NCBI GenBank assembly: GCA_017984895.1
Contig: JAGNYO010000016.1
Span: 1-43,866, forward strand
Reading direction: 5' to 3'
Origin: Sphingobium sp.
Lineage (GTDB): Bacteria; Pseudomonadota; Alphaproteobacteria; Sphingomonadales; Sphingomonadaceae
Length of the DNA stretch: 43,866 nucleotides
Both the position numbers and the translations under genes were made by a program. The stretch's first letter is position 1; the number at the start of each line of letters is the position of its first letter. The notes beneath the pieces were generated by a model. The model saw only the letters and a program-made list of their open reading frames with translations. It was not told the DNA's origin and searched no databases. Below are positions 1-8,535 of the stretch, one piece after another.

Positions 1-123
1 TCATGTTTGGCCGCCTCAAGGACTGGCGTCGCGTCGCAACCCGCTACGACAGATGCCCAACAGTCTTCCTCTCCGCCATCGCTCTCGCCGCCACTGTCCT
101 CTTCTGGCTATGAGTCCTGACCC
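1..123 (+). mobile_element. Right end of an IS5-family (IS427-group) insertion sequence, partial
   Basis: The first bases hold the transposase C-terminus followed directly by the right terminal repeat. The sequence GTCCTGACCCTA (114-125) is the exact reverse complement of TAGGGTCAGGAC at 43741-43752. If TA is taken as the target duplication, which is usual for the IS427 group, the element ends at 123 and the flanking TA is 124-125. The left part of this copy lies outside the window. Confidence 0.85.
3..113 (+). CDS. IS5-family transposase, C-terminal fragment
   Basis: The frame is open from the window edge and reads MFGRLKDWRRVATRYDRC and on to a TGA at 111-113. The segment with FGRLK, RRVATRYD and a hydrophobic ALAATVLFW tail is the characteristic C-terminus of IS427-group DDE transposases. 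The catalytic glutamate, which in this family lies a few residues before FGRLK, is just outside the window. The ATG at 3 is an internal methionine and not a start. The gene is cut by the window edge, so whether the copy is intact cannot be told. Confidence 0.85.
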   Translation: MFGRLKDWRRVATRYDRCPTVFLSAIALAATVLFWL

Positions 124-125
124 TA
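114..125 (+). repeat. IS right terminal inverted repeat plus TA target
   Basis: GTCCTGACCCTA begins one base after the transposase stop codon. It pairs base for base with TAGGGTCAGGAC at 43741-43752. The last two bases, TA, are probably the target duplication and not part of the element. Confidence 0.85.
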
Positions 126-138
126 GGAGGCACTGCGC

Positions 139-1479
139 ATGAAGCGACTAAACACACGCGGGAGCACATGGTCGGGCCTGCGCGATCTTCTGCTTTTCGT
201 GCTGGGTGTCGCATTGCTCGCGGCAGCATATGGATATACGGCAGCGCTCAATTCCTGGTTTCCCAAGCGCTATATCGACCAGGCCTTGCTCATGGTGGAG
301 GAACTGCAAGCGAAACTAGGCTGGAAATACCCCTGGTATTACCAGAAGGTCGGAAATCTTCCAGCAATGACGCTTTATCAGCCCGGCAAGATGGCGCCGG
401 GGCTGACGCTGATCACCGGCCTTGGCAGCGAAAACCACCCCGAAGCAAGGGTCATTGATAGCGCCGGCAAGGTCTATCACCGCTGGAGCATCAACTGGTT
501 CGAGCTGTGGCCCGATGCCACGCATATTCCGCCCTTCTCTCGGCCAGTCGGTCTGCCCGGACCTTCCATCCATGGGGTGATGATCGCGGAAAATGGCGAT
601 CTTGTCTTTAATCTCGAGCGGGCTGGCCTGTTCCGGCTGGATGCCTGCGGACATGTGCGCTGGAAGCTCCCGCGCATGACCCACCACGCGCTGTTCCGCG
701 ACGAGGACGGCAATTTCTGGGTGCCCGACCTCAAAAAGGGCAAAATGCATGATCCGCGCCTGCCCGGCTATGTCGACGGGGCCAATGACTACATGTTGCT
801 CAAGGTTTCGCCAGACGGCAAAATCATGAAAGAATGGCGTGTTTTCGATCTGCTGCTCAATAATGGGCTGGAGAGCTATCTCTACATCACCAGCCAGGAT
901 AATGACGACGCGCATATGAGCGGCGATACTCTGCATATGAACGATGCGGAGGTGTTTCCCCGCTCGCTCGCGCCGGGCTTATTCCGCCCTGGTGACGTGA
1001 TGATCTCGCTGCGCAACATCAACATGGTGCTGGTGTTTGATCCCGCCACGGGCAAGGCGCGCCATATCTTCAACGGACCATTCATTCGCCAGCATGACCC
1101 TGATTTCGTGGATGGCGACAGCATTAGCGTGTTCGACAATTACAGCCAGACACGCGAGACGCCCCAGCAGCGCAGCCGCATATTGCAACTCTATGCGGAT
1201 GGCCGCCCGGCGCGCATCCTGTTCGAGGGCAGCAAGGCCCACCCCTTTTTCTCAAATATCATGGGCAAGCATCAGGCGCTTGCCAATGGCAACCGGCTGT
1301 TGACTGAGGCGGCGAATGGCCGCGCGTTGGAAATCAATGCAGCGGGCAACCCGGTTTGGGAATATCGCAATTTCGTGCACACAGGCGTGGTCGGGCTAAT
1401 GGATGAAGCCCAGCGCCTGCCCCTGTTTATGAACCCTGAATTCTTCGCCAAGGCTCGTGCCCGGTGCAGCGCGCGATAG
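139..1479 (+). CDS. Arylsulfotransferase (ASST)-like membrane-anchored protein
   Basis: 446 aa. One N-terminal membrane segment (about residues 15-36) precedes a large domain outside the cytoplasm. That domain is made of short repeats pairing a written-record motif with a beta strand: SIHGVMIAENGDLVFNLE, THHALFRDEDGNFWVPD, HDPDFVDGDSISVFDN, and GKHQALANGNRLLTEAANG followed by WEY. This pattern is typical of the arylsulfotransferase beta-propeller family (Arylsulfotran_2 type). Enzymes of the family move sulfuryl groups between phenols, but most members of this subgroup have no known substrate. The start is the ATG at 139 with AGGAGG at 125-130. The gene ends four bases from the convergent gene at 1484. 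An IS end lies 14 bases upstream, so the native promoter is gone or displaced. Confidence 0.75.
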   Translation: MKRLNTRGSTWSGLRDLLLFVLGVALLAAAYGYTAALNSWFPKRYIDQALLMVEELQAKLGWKYPWYYQKVGNLPAMTLYQPGKMAPGLTLITGLGSENHPEARVIDSAGKVYHRWSINWFELWPDATHIPPFSRPVGLPGPSIHGVMIAENGDLVFNLERAGLFRLDACGHVRWKLPRMTHHALFRDEDGNFWVPDLKKGKMHDPRLPGYVDGANDYMLLKVSPDGKIMKEWRVFDLLLNNGLESYLYITSQDNDDAHMSGDTLHMNDAEVFPRSLAPGLFRPGDVMISLRNINMVLVFDPATGKARHIFNGPFIRQHDPDFVDGDSISVFDNYSQTRETPQQRSRILQLYADGRPARILFEGSKAHPFFSNIMGKHQALANGNRLLTEAANGRALEINAAGNPVWEYRNFVHTGVVGLMDEAQRLPLFMNPEFFAKARARCSAR

Positions 1480-1483
1480 GCGC

Positions 1484-2134
1484 CTATTTTTGCACGCGGC
1501 GGTAACGGATGTCACCCATCGGGTGATGGAGCACGGCCTCACCTTCCGCACCGCCTTCGAGCAGCACGCCTTCAAAAGCCGCAATGCCCATGTCATGGGG
1601 CACCAGTGTAACAATGATGCTGCGAACTTCCTTGCTGATAGCAAACCGCGCGGACCGGAAGCCATGATAGGGATCGGCAAGCTCTATCCATTGCGGCAGG
1701 GCCGTGCCCAAATCACCGAGTGACCAGCCATATTCCTGCGTATAGCCCTCCACCACCGCGCCGGTGTTCAATCCCAGGCGCACGTCCACCCCGGCAATTC
1801 CCCGCCCATCGGGCCAGCGCACCAGCACGAAAAGTGCGGCATCACCCTCCCCTTGTGGCCCCGCATGATCGAGCCTGAACTCGGGCGGCTGAGGCTTGGG
1901 AACAGTCGTGAGGGCTATGCCCCGCTCCATGCGCGTCCAGCGGCCCTCTGCGCGTTCATCGAGCGCGCCATAGGACAAAGCATAAGCGAAACGCCCATCT
2001 TCACCTATTTCCAGGTGCGAGGCCATCTCCGGCCCTTGCACCGCGCGATATCTGCCGGAGGCTACATCGCCCGCTTGGCCCGCTTCGGCCAACAGGGCCA
2101 TCGCTAACGCCGCTATCCTCACGCACCAGGTCAT
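1484..2134 (-). CDS. Secreted hypothetical protein
   Basis: 216 aa from the chosen start. MTWCVRIAALAMALLAEAGQAGD looks like a cleavable signal peptide of about 20 residues, which is why I start here and not at the in-frame upstream codon at 2197. The mature part resembles a small periplasmic beta-rich protein: SGRYRAVQGPEMASHLEIG early, with the segment GRFAYALSYGALDERAEGRW behaving like a lipocalin/META-like strand set. I cannot name a family with confidence. It is convergent with the arylsulfotransferase-like gene and divergent from hisE. Function unknown. Confidence 0.7.
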   Translation of the reverse strand: MTWCVRIAALAMALLAEAGQAGDVASGRYRAVQGPEMASHLEIGEDGRFAYALSYGALDERAEGRWTRMERGIALTTVPKPQPPEFRLDHAGPQGEGDAALFVLVRWPDGRGIAGVDVRLGLNTGAVVEGYTQEYGWSLGDLGTALPQWIELADPYHGFRSARFAISKEVRSIIVTLVPHDMGIAAFEGVLLEGGAEGEAVLHHPMGDIRYRRVQK

Positions 2135-2212
2135 CGTCCGTCCTCTTGCCACACAGGGCGGCATACCCCATTGACGCGGGAGGGGAAAGCAGGCCAAACG
2201 TCAGGCGAGGAC

Positions 2213-2539
2213 ATGATGACCGACAGCTTTTCCCGACTTGAACAGACCATCCGTGCCCGCCGCGCCAACGCAGACCCGGAAGCGAGCTATGTCGCGCGGC
2301 TCAGCGCCAAGGGCCGCGCCAAGATCGCACAAAAGTTAGGCGAGGAGGCGGTGGAAACGGTCATCGCCGCCATGGCAGATGACCGGGCCGAAGTGATCAA
2401 GGAAGGGTCAGACCTCATTTTTCATCTCGCGCTGCTGCTTGCCGACATGGGCCTCTCGCTTGATGACATCCGCGCGGAGCTGGATCGCCGCGAGGGGCTT
2501 TCCGGCCTTGCGGAGAAGGCCGCCCGCGCCGAACCTTGA
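2213..2539 (+). CDS. hisE: Phosphoribosyl-ATP pyrophosphatase
   Basis: 108 aa. It hydrolyses phosphoribosyl-ATP to phosphoribosyl-AMP and pyrophosphate, the second step of histidine synthesis, in the cytosol. The protein has the all-alpha MazG-like fold signature of HisE: ASYVARLSAKGRAKIAQKLG, then EEAVETVIAA, then EGSDLIFHLALLLADMGLS, with the conserved EE and the E-x3-D metal-binding residues. ATG codons at 2213 and 2216 follow AGGCGAGG; either may be used. The HIT gene starts five bases after the stop, so the two probably form one transcript. A free-standing hisE next to a HIT gene is common in alphaproteobacteria, often after hisF, which is not here. Confidence 0.93.
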   Translation: MMTDSFSRLEQTIRARRANADPEASYVARLSAKGRAKIAQKLGEEAVETVIAAMADDRAEVIKEGSDLIFHLALLLADMGLSLDDIRAELDRREGLSGLAEKAARAEP

Positions 2540-2543
2540 GGAT

Positions 2544-2930
2544 ATGCACGCCATGCCGATAGACCCCCGCCTGCCCTATGACGACACCAACATCTTCGCA
2601 AAAATCCTGCGCCGCGAAATCCCGTGCAACAGGGTATATGAGGATGAATGGGCGCTCGCCTTTCACGACATCAACCCGCAGGCGCCTACGCACATTTTGG
2701 TCATTCCCAAAGGCCGCTATGTGAGCTGGGACGATTTTTCAGCCACGGCCACGGCTGAGGAAATTGCGGGCTTCGTGCGTGCTGTGGGTGAAGTGGCGCG
2801 GGCGGCGGGCCATGTCGCGCCGGGATATAGGCTGCTCGCCAATGTGGGTATGGACGCGCATCAGGAAGTGCCGCACCTCCATGTCCATATCTTCGCAGGG
2901 AAACCATTGGGGCCGATGCTGGTGCTTTGA
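2544..2930 (+). CDS. HIT-family nucleotide-binding protein (HinT-like)
   Basis: 128 aa. HIT proteins hydrolyse nucleoside phosphoramidates such as AMP-lysine in the cytosol. The histidine triad is clear near the C-terminus: VPHLHVHIFAG, i.e. H-x-H-x-H followed by a hydrophobic residue. The N-terminus has the usual NIFAKILRREIPCNRVYED and DINPQAPTHILVIPK. Length matches the HinT branch. ATGs at 2544 and 2553 are possible starts; the first lies in the GAGGATATG context directly after hisE. Physiological substrate is not known from sequence. Confidence 0.92.
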   Translation: MHAMPIDPRLPYDDTNIFAKILRREIPCNRVYEDEWALAFHDINPQAPTHILVIPKGRYVSWDDFSATATAEEIAGFVRAVGEVARAAGHVAPGYRLLANVGMDAHQEVPHLHVHIFAGKPLGPMLVL

Positions 2931-2948
2931 GAAGGAGGGGTGGTGCGG

Positions 2949-3116
2949 TTACAACCAGTAATCGGCCACCACATAAACCGCGATCCATAGCACAGCACTC
3001 AGCGGCAGGCCGAACAGCAACCCTTTGAAGCACTGAAGGTCTGCCACCTCCGCATCGCGCGGTTTTGCACAAAACTCTGGGCGTTCCAGCTCGGTAAGCC
3101 AGTTTTCGATACTCAT
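2949..3116 (-). CDS. Small single-pass membrane protein, 55 aa
   Basis: A 55-codon reading frame reads MSIENWLTELERPEFCAKPR at its N-terminus. It ends with a strongly hydrophobic stretch (about residues 33-51, LLFGLPLSAVLWIAVYVVA) and a short DYWL tail. GGAGG lies upstream of the ATG at the usual distance. The charged N-terminal half and single C-terminal helix suggest a tail-anchored inner-membrane peptide. It faces the HIT gene convergently and is divergent from the amino-acid permease. No family recognised; the coding call rests on ribosome site, length and composition. Confidence 0.6.
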   Translation of the reverse strand: MSIENWLTELERPEFCAKPRDAEVADLQCFKGLLFGLPLSAVLWIAVYVVADYWL

Positions 3117-3309
3117 AAGCTATCCCTCCGGCATTGATGGCGAGTGTGTCTGGCAATTCTATTTCAACTAAATAAATAGACAATAGGTTCCGAGGGTATA
3201 GGGATGAAAAAGGGCCAAAGCGTTTTGCTTGCACGGCACGCAGAACTGGCTAGTCTCGCCCGATCACGCGCATGCTGGCCATGCCCCGGACGTAAAAGGA
3301 CGCACATCG

Positions 3310-4920
3310 ATGATCTTTGGCCGTATTAAGGCGCTCGACGCAATTCTGGCGACGGCGGAGAAGAAATCACTGCATCGCTCCCTGGGGCCGGTGCAGCTCA
3401 CGCTGCTGGGTGTCGGAGCGATCATTGGCACAGGTATTTTCGTGCTGACCGCCGCCGCTGCGCAAAAGGCCGGGCCGGGAATAATGTGGAGCTTCGTGAT
3501 CTCGGGCTTCGTCTGCGCGGTCGCGGCGTTGTGCTACTCAGAAATCGCCTCTATGGTGCCGGTGTCCGGCTCCGCTTATACTTATAGCTATGCTGTAATG
3601 GGCGAACTTATCGCATGGATGGTCGGCTGGGCGCTGATCCTCGAATATGCGGTGGCGGCGTCCGCCGTGTCGGTCGGCTGGTCCGGCTATTTCATGGGAC
3701 TGATGAAAAGCTGGACAGGCTTTGAGTTACCCGCATTGCTGCAAGCCGGCCCGGCATGGAGCATGAGCGGGTTCGTCCCGGTCGCGGATTTCAGCCACGG
3801 CGTCATCAATGTGCCTGCAATCGTTGTGGCGCTCAGTGTTACCTGGCTGCTGATGATCGGCACTCGGGAAAGCGCCAATTTCAACGCCGCGCTCGTTGCG
3901 GTAAAGGTAACAGCACTGGTCATGTTCATCGCGCTTACGCTGCCCGCAGTAAAAGGAGAGCATTTCGCGCCGTTCGCGCCTAATGGCTGGTTCGGCCCGG
4001 CAGGCACCACCGGCATGGGCATAGTCGGCGCGGCGGCGTCCATCTTTTTCGCGTATGTCGGCTTCGACGCTGTATCGACGGCGGCCGAAGAAACCAAGAA
4101 TCCGCAACGCAACGTGCCTATAGGGCTGCTCGGCAGTCTTGCCATCTGCACCATATTCTACCTCTTGGTGGCTGGCGGCGCGATCGGTGCGATCGGTGCA
4201 CAGCCAACTGCGCTCGGGGTCGAGCCAGGGTCGGCTGAATTCGCCCGTCAGTGCGCCCAGCTCGCGGCGCAGGGCGAGACGCCGCTGGTCTGCTCCAATG
4301 AAGCGCTGGCCCATGTGCTGCGCTCGATCAACTATACTTGGGCGGGCGACATGATCGGACTTGCCGCCAACCTTGCGCTGCCCTCCGTCATCCTGATGAT
4401 GATGTTCGGCCAAACCCGCATTTTCTTCGTGATGGCGCGCGATGGCCTGTTGCCTGAAAAGCTCGCCAGTGTGCACCCCAAATGGAAAACCCCACATGTG
4501 GTCACGATGGTGACAGGGGTGTTCGTGGCGATTGCGGCGGCGCTGCTGCCGGTAGGCAAACTCGCCGACATTTCCAATTCCGGCACGTTGTTCGCGTTCT
4601 TCATGGTGTCCATCGCGGTGATGATGCTTCGCGTGAGGGAGCCGAACCGGGTACGCCCGTTCCGCACGCCGCTCCTGTGGCTGATCGGGCCAATTACGGC
4701 GGCTGGTTGTGTGTTCCTGTTCTGGAATCTGCCTGTCGATGCGAAGTTGGTCCTCCCCATCTGGGGCGGTATCGGCCTGATCTGCTATTTCGCTTACGGC
4801 TATCGCAAGAGCCATGTCGGGCGCGGACTGGTAGAGGCGCATGAGGAGGATGCCGATGTGCCGCCCCAGCCGGTGCCCCCGCTACCCGGCGCGCATACTC
4901 CCGGTGGCAGCGACGCCTGA
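3310..4920 (+). CDS. APC-superfamily amino acid permease
   Basis: 536 aa, about 12 or more membrane segments. The opening LGVGAIIGTGIFVLTAAAA is the diagnostic first helix of cationic-amino-acid-type APC permeases (YfnA/CAT-like), with the unwound GTG substrate site. YSEIASMVPVSGSAYTYSYA is the matching helix 2-3 motif, and FFAYVGFDAVSTAAEE with NPQRNVP is the helix 6-7 region. It imports an amino acid, probably with protons, across the inner membrane; the substrate cannot be fixed. An extended loop near residues 300-340 with several Cys separates two halves. The ATG at 3310 was chosen because the family motif begins about 30 residues later; AAAAGGA precedes it by about ten bases. It ends eight bases from the convergent exporter gene. 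Confidence 0.9.
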   Translation: MIFGRIKALDAILATAEKKSLHRSLGPVQLTLLGVGAIIGTGIFVLTAAAAQKAGPGIMWSFVISGFVCAVAALCYSEIASMVPVSGSAYTYSYAVMGELIAWMVGWALILEYAVAASAVSVGWSGYFMGLMKSWTGFELPALLQAGPAWSMSGFVPVADFSHGVINVPAIVVALSVTWLLMIGTRESANFNAALVAVKVTALVMFIALTLPAVKGEHFAPFAPNGWFGPAGTTGMGIVGAAASIFFAYVGFDAVSTAAEETKNPQRNVPIGLLGSLAICTIFYLLVAGGAIGAIGAQPTALGVEPGSAEFARQCAQLAAQGETPLVCSNEALAHVLRSINYTWAGDMIGLAANLALPSVILMMMFGQTRIFFVMARDGLLPEKLASVHPKWKTPHVVTMVTGVFVAIAAALLPVGKLADISNSGTLFAFFMVSIAVMMLRVREPNRVRPFRTPLLWLIGPITAAGCVFLFWNLPVDAKLVLPIWGGIGLICYFAYGYRKSHVGRGLVEAHEEDADVPPQPVPPLPGAHTPGGSDA

Positions 4921-4928
4921 GTTGCGCT

Positions 4929-6215
4929 TCAGCGGACCGGGTTTAGTGGTTCTTGGTCCCGCAGATGCGCGTGGCCGGGGCGGGTGAACAGCCTGCCCCG
5001 CTCCGCCCACAATATCAGCAGCAACGTGATCGCGCCAAAGCACAGAAAACCGAGCGAAATGGGGATCGTCGTCCCATTGAACGCGGCGCCAACCATGCCT
5101 CCCAGCAGCGCCGATATCAGCGTGGTGAGCGACGCCTGAAGCGATGAGGCAAAGCCGGCACCCCGCGCGAACGGCTCCATCGAAATGGCACTGAAATTGA
5201 CGCCCGCAAACGAAAAACACATGGTGGTCATCCCCTGGATCAACATGAATATCCAGATGCTCTCCATGCCGGCGAGGGCGACGAGACTGTGGGCGATCGA
5301 GAGTACGATGACCGCGATGACCGCGCTCTGGCTAAGCCGCCGCGCTCCAAAACGCTGCACCAGTCGCCCGTTGAACAGGTTGCCTGCCGCCATCCAGACA
5401 CAAATCACGGCAAAACCGACCGGCAGCATGCCGGGCCGATGAAAAACATCGAAAAACACCTGCTGGATCGACACCAGAAAGCCAAGCAGGCCGCCCATCA
5501 TCACTCCGCTTGCCACCATATAGCCGATTGCGGTGCGGTTGGTGACGACCCGCATGAAGGTGGCGGCCAGTTCGCGCGGATGAACCCGGATATGGTGCGC
5601 AGGGTCCAGCGTTTCCGGCAGCCGCAGCCCTACCCACAGGGCCAGAGCGCCGACAAGAATCGCAAGCAGCCCGAATATCCAGCGCCATTGCGCCAGCGCC
5701 AATATCCCTGCGCCGAGGGCCGGCGCCATCATCGGCACGATCATGAAGGTGAACATGATGAGCGACATGATTCGCGCCATCATGTCACCTTTATAGCAGT
5801 CGCGCACTATGCTCAGGACCAGCACCCGGCCTGCGGCGGCGTAAAAGCCGGCTAGGAAACGGCCGATCAACAAAAGTTGGAAGGAGGAGGCAAAGGTGCA
5901 CAGCAGCGTCGATACCAGCATCAGAACCAGCGCACCCAGCAGCACTGGCCTGCGCCCATGATGATCCGCGAGTGGCCCATAAAAAAGCGCGCCGCCCGCC
6001 AGCCCAAGGAAGAACGTGGTAATGATAAGTTGCCGATCATTAGCGTGCAGCACATGCAGTTCCCGCCCTATATCCGGCAGTGCAGGGAGCATCGTGTCGA
6101 TTGACAGCGCGGTCATCGCCATCAGTGCGGACATCAACGCCACGAACTCACGCAAATCGAGGGTTCCCGGCAGATGAAGATGCAGACTATGGCTTTTGTG
6201 ATCGGTTTCGTTCAT
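4929..6215 (-). CDS. MFS drug exporter of the Bcr/CflA family
   Basis: 428 aa with 12 predicted membrane helices. FVALMSALMAMTALSIDTML followed by PALPDIGREL is the first-helix signature of Bcr/CflA proton-drug antiporters. GPLADHHGRRPVLLGALV is the MFS motif A between helices 2 and 3. Helix 5 carries the antiporter motif C-like P-rich segment IVPMMAPALGAGI. It exports small toxic molecules across the inner membrane; the substrate is unknown. Start is uncertain: ATGs at 6227 and 6215 are both without a good ribosome site. It is divergent from feoAB across a 147-base gap that contains a Fur-like site, so iron control of this gene is possible but not shown. Confidence 0.88.
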   Translation of the reverse strand: MNETDHKSHSLHLHLPGTLDLREFVALMSALMAMTALSIDTMLPALPDIGRELHVLHANDRQLIITTFFLGLAGGALFYGPLADHHGRRPVLLGALVLMLVSTLLCTFASSFQLLLIGRFLAGFYAAAGRVLVLSIVRDCYKGDMMARIMSLIMFTFMIVPMMAPALGAGILALAQWRWIFGLLAILVGALALWVGLRLPETLDPAHHIRVHPRELAATFMRVVTNRTAIGYMVASGVMMGGLLGFLVSIQQVFFDVFHRPGMLPVGFAVICVWMAAGNLFNGRLVQRFGARRLSQSAVIAVIVLSIAHSLVALAGMESIWIFMLIQGMTTMCFSFAGVNFSAISMEPFARGAGFASSLQASLTTLISALLGGMVGAAFNGTTIPISLGFLCFGAITLLLILWAERGRLFTRPGHAHLRDQEPLNPVR

Positions 6216-6330
6216 GCCGGTCTGCATATGGGGGTAGGATAGTGAACGCCAGCAGAGAGTCCCACAACTCACCGATTATTGATGAGGGGAACGAAATGCG
6301 CAGAAAAGACTCGATTTACTGCGCTGGTAT

Positions 6331-6345
6331 TGATAATCGTTCGCA
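6331..6345 (+). promoter_or_regulatory. Candidate Fur box upstream of feoA
   Basis: TGATAATCGTTCGCA matches the 7-1-7 Fur palindrome TGATAATnATTATCA in the whole left arm and 4 of 7 right-arm positions. It lies 18 bases before the proposed feoA start, where binding would block transcription. An Fe(II) importer is the expected target. A GATAAT inside it could serve as a -10 element. Confidence 0.5.
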
Positions 6346-6362
6346 AAACATGGACACCAGCT

Positions 6363-6641
6363 TTGCGTCTTGATCGACTTCCCTCAGGCCTGCCCGCCTA
6401 TATCGACAGTGTGGATTGGGGCAGCCTTTCTCTGGGTGAGGCGCAGCGGCTGCGGGAATTCGGGGTCGACGAAGGCTCCACTATCGAAACCTTGCACCGG
6501 GGCGGCCTGCTGGGAGGCGGAGCACTCGCGTGCCGGATCGGGCGGATGACTGTGGCCATGCGCCGCGAGCATGCCGCGGCCATCCATGTGCGCACCGGGC
6601 CGGACGAAGCGCCGTTGCCTGAGGGTGCCACCCTGTCATGA
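6363..6641 (+). CDS. feoA: FeoA-domain protein
   Basis: 92 aa from a TTG start. FeoA is a small SH3-like cytosolic protein that supports the FeoB ferrous-iron transporter. The SLGEAQRLREFGVDEGSTIE segment and the following beta strands (GGALACRIGRMTVAMRREHA) fit the family, where they read as 'L...G...G..v.vl...p..gp..i.v.g..iaLr...A..I.v'. The frame is open further upstream, with an ATG at 6282, but the Fur-like site at 6331-6345 would then be inside the gene and the extra residues match nothing, so I use TTG 6363. A seven-codon ATG frame (6350-6373) overlaps this start. The stop overlaps the feoB ATG by four bases, indicating coupled translation. Confidence 0.8.
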   Translation: MRLDRLPSGLPAYIDSVDWGSLSLGEAQRLREFGVDEGSTIETLHRGGLLGGGALACRIGRMTVAMRREHAAAIHVRTGPDEAPLPEGATLS

Positions 6642-8497
6642 CCGCAGCGCCGCTTGTTGCGCTGATCGGCAATCCCAATGCCGGCAAAAGCGCGCTGTTC
6701 AACGCACTGACCGGCGCGCGGCAGAAGCTCGGCAATTATCCGGGCGTGACGGTCGAACGCAAATCGGGACGCATGAGTCTGGCCGATGGCCGCCCGATAG
6801 AGCTGGTGGACCTTCCTGGCACCTATAGCCTGACCCCCACCAGCCCAGATGAGCAGGTGACACGTGATGTGCTGATGGGTCGCCAGGCGGGCGAGCGCAT
6901 GCCTGACGCACTGATTATCGTCACGGACGCGAGCAACCTCGAAAACCATTTGCGGTTTGCGCTGGAAGTGCTTGAACTCGGCCTGCCCACCGTAATCGCC
7001 CTGAACATGGTGGATCTCGCCGCGCGGGATGGGCTTGAACTTAGCCCCGATGCTCTGTCGCAAGCGATCGGCGTGCCGGTGGTGTCTACCGTTGCCGTCC
7101 GCAAGCGCGGGCTTGACCATCTGATCGGCGTACTGACGCCCATTATCGGTGCTGGCGCGGTGCAACTGCGGCCAAAGCCGGCCGTGATGAGCTTCGACGA
7201 GAACCGCGCTTATGCGCGCACCCTTGCTCGCGCCACCATAGTTAGAGAAACGCCGTCACGCCGCCTGACACATACGGTAGACAGGCTTGCCCTCCATCCC
7301 CTGCTGGGTCCGGTTCTGCTGTTTGTGCTGCTGTTCATAATGTTTCAGGGGGTTTATGCTTGGTCCGAGGCGCCAATCGCAATAATCGAAGGCTGGATGG
7401 CCATATTGAGCGATGCGGTCGCAGGCGCGGTCGCGCCCGGATATATGCGTTCGTTCCTGATTGATGGCGTCATCAACGGCGTCGGCTCGGTCGTGGTATT
7501 TCTGCCGCAAATTCTGATCCTTTTCTTGTTTATCCTGATGCTGGAAGCGACCGGATATATGACCCGCGCTGCCTTCCTGATGGACGGGCTGATGGCGCGG
7601 GTGGGCCTGTCCGGCCGCGCATTCATTCCGTTGCTGTCCTCTTTCGCCTGCGCGGTTCCGGGCATCATGGCGACCCGCTCGATCTCGGACCCTAAGGACC
7701 GTCTGACGACGATCCTTATCGCCCCGATGATGACATGCTCTGCCCGGCTGCCGGTCTATGCCGTCATTATCGGCGCTTTCATTCCGGCGCGGACCGTCGG
7801 CTGGGGCATCGGCCTGCAAGGACTGGTACTGTTCACCCTCTATGTCGGCGGGATCGTTGGCGCGATGCTGGTGGCGCTCCTGTTACGGCGCACGGTAGCC
7901 AAGGGCAAGAGCAGCGGTTTCCTGATGGAAATGCCTAAATATCAGTGGCCGCGCATGACTGATATCGCGCTGGGCCTATGGCAACGCGCGGTGATTTTCC
8001 TGCGCCGAGCCGGCACCATCATCTTCGCGTCTACCATCATTCTCTGGGCTTTGCTGAGCTTTCCGAAGCCGCCCGCTGGCTCAACCGAATCGCCAGTTAG
8101 TTACAGCGCGGGCGGGCGTATCGCCGAAGGGCTTAATGTCGTCATGGCGCCCATCGGCTTCAACCGCGACATCTCCCTCGCCCTCATTCCGGCGATGGCG
8201 GCGCGCGAAGTGGCCGTCTCGGCGCTCGCCACCACATATAGCATCGACGCCGGAGACGATGAAGCGCGGCTGGAGCAATCGCTCGGTGAGCGCCTGAAAG
8301 GCAACTGGTCGCTGCCCACGGCTTTGGCCTTCCTCGCCTGGTTCGTGTTCGCGCCGCAATGCATATCTACCATCGCCGTCACCAAGCGCGAGACGAATGG
8401 CTGGAAATGGCCTGCATTCATGGTCGGCTATCTTTTTGCGCTCGCCTATGCCGCGGCGGGCCTCACCTACTGGACGGCGGTCGCACTGGGGTTATAA
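6638..8497 (+). CDS. feoB: Ferrous iron transporter FeoB
   Basis: 619 aa. An N-terminal G-protein domain drives or gates Fe(II) import through an inner-membrane domain. G1 is GNPNAGKS (residues 11-18), the switch threonine is in NYPGVTVE, G3 is DLPGTYS, G4 is NMVD (near 125). Two Gate domains with membrane helices follow, including [20 protein letters not shown], then [12 protein letters not shown] with its conserved Cys, then [13 protein letters not shown]. The protein is shorter than the roughly 770 aa of E. coli FeoB, as in many alphaproteobacteria. No feoC-like gene follows; ssb begins 38 bases later. Confidence 0.96.
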   Translation: MTAAPLVALIGNPNAGKSALFNALTGARQKLGNYPGVTVERKSGRMSLADGRPIELVDLPGTYSLTPTSPDEQVTRDVLMGRQAGERMPDALIIVTDASNLENHLRFALEVLELGLPTVIALNMVDLAARDGLELSPDALSQAIGVPVVSTVAVRKRGLDHLIGVLTPIIGAGAVQLRPKPAVMSFDENRAYARTLARATIVRETPSRRLTHTVDRLALHPLLGPVLLFVLLFIMFQGVYAWSEAPIAIIEGWMAILSDAVAGAVAPGYMRSFLIDGVINGVGSVVVFLPQILILFLFILMLEATGYMTRAAFLMDGLMARVGLSGRAFIPLLSSFACAVPGIMATRSISDPKDRLTTILIAPMMTCSARLPVYAVIIGAFIPARTVGWGIGLQGLVLFTLYVGGIVGAMLVALLLRRTVAKGKSSGFLMEMPKYQWPRMTDIALGLWQRAVIFLRRAGTIIFASTIILWALLSFPKPPAGSTESPVSYSAGGRIAEGLNVVMAPIGFNRDISLALIPAMAAREVAVSALATTYSIDAGDDEARLEQSLGERLKGNWSLPTALAFLAWFVFAPQCISTIAVTKRETNGWKWPAFMVGYLFALAYAAAGLTYWTAVALGL

Positions 8498-8535
8498 GAC
8501 TCGGCTCAACACAGCTTCATAAAGAGAGTCACAAC

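Noticed and set aside
3204-3329. A 41-codon ATG frame across the permease leader
   Set aside because: No ribosome site and no sensible protein; it overlaps the chosen permease start.
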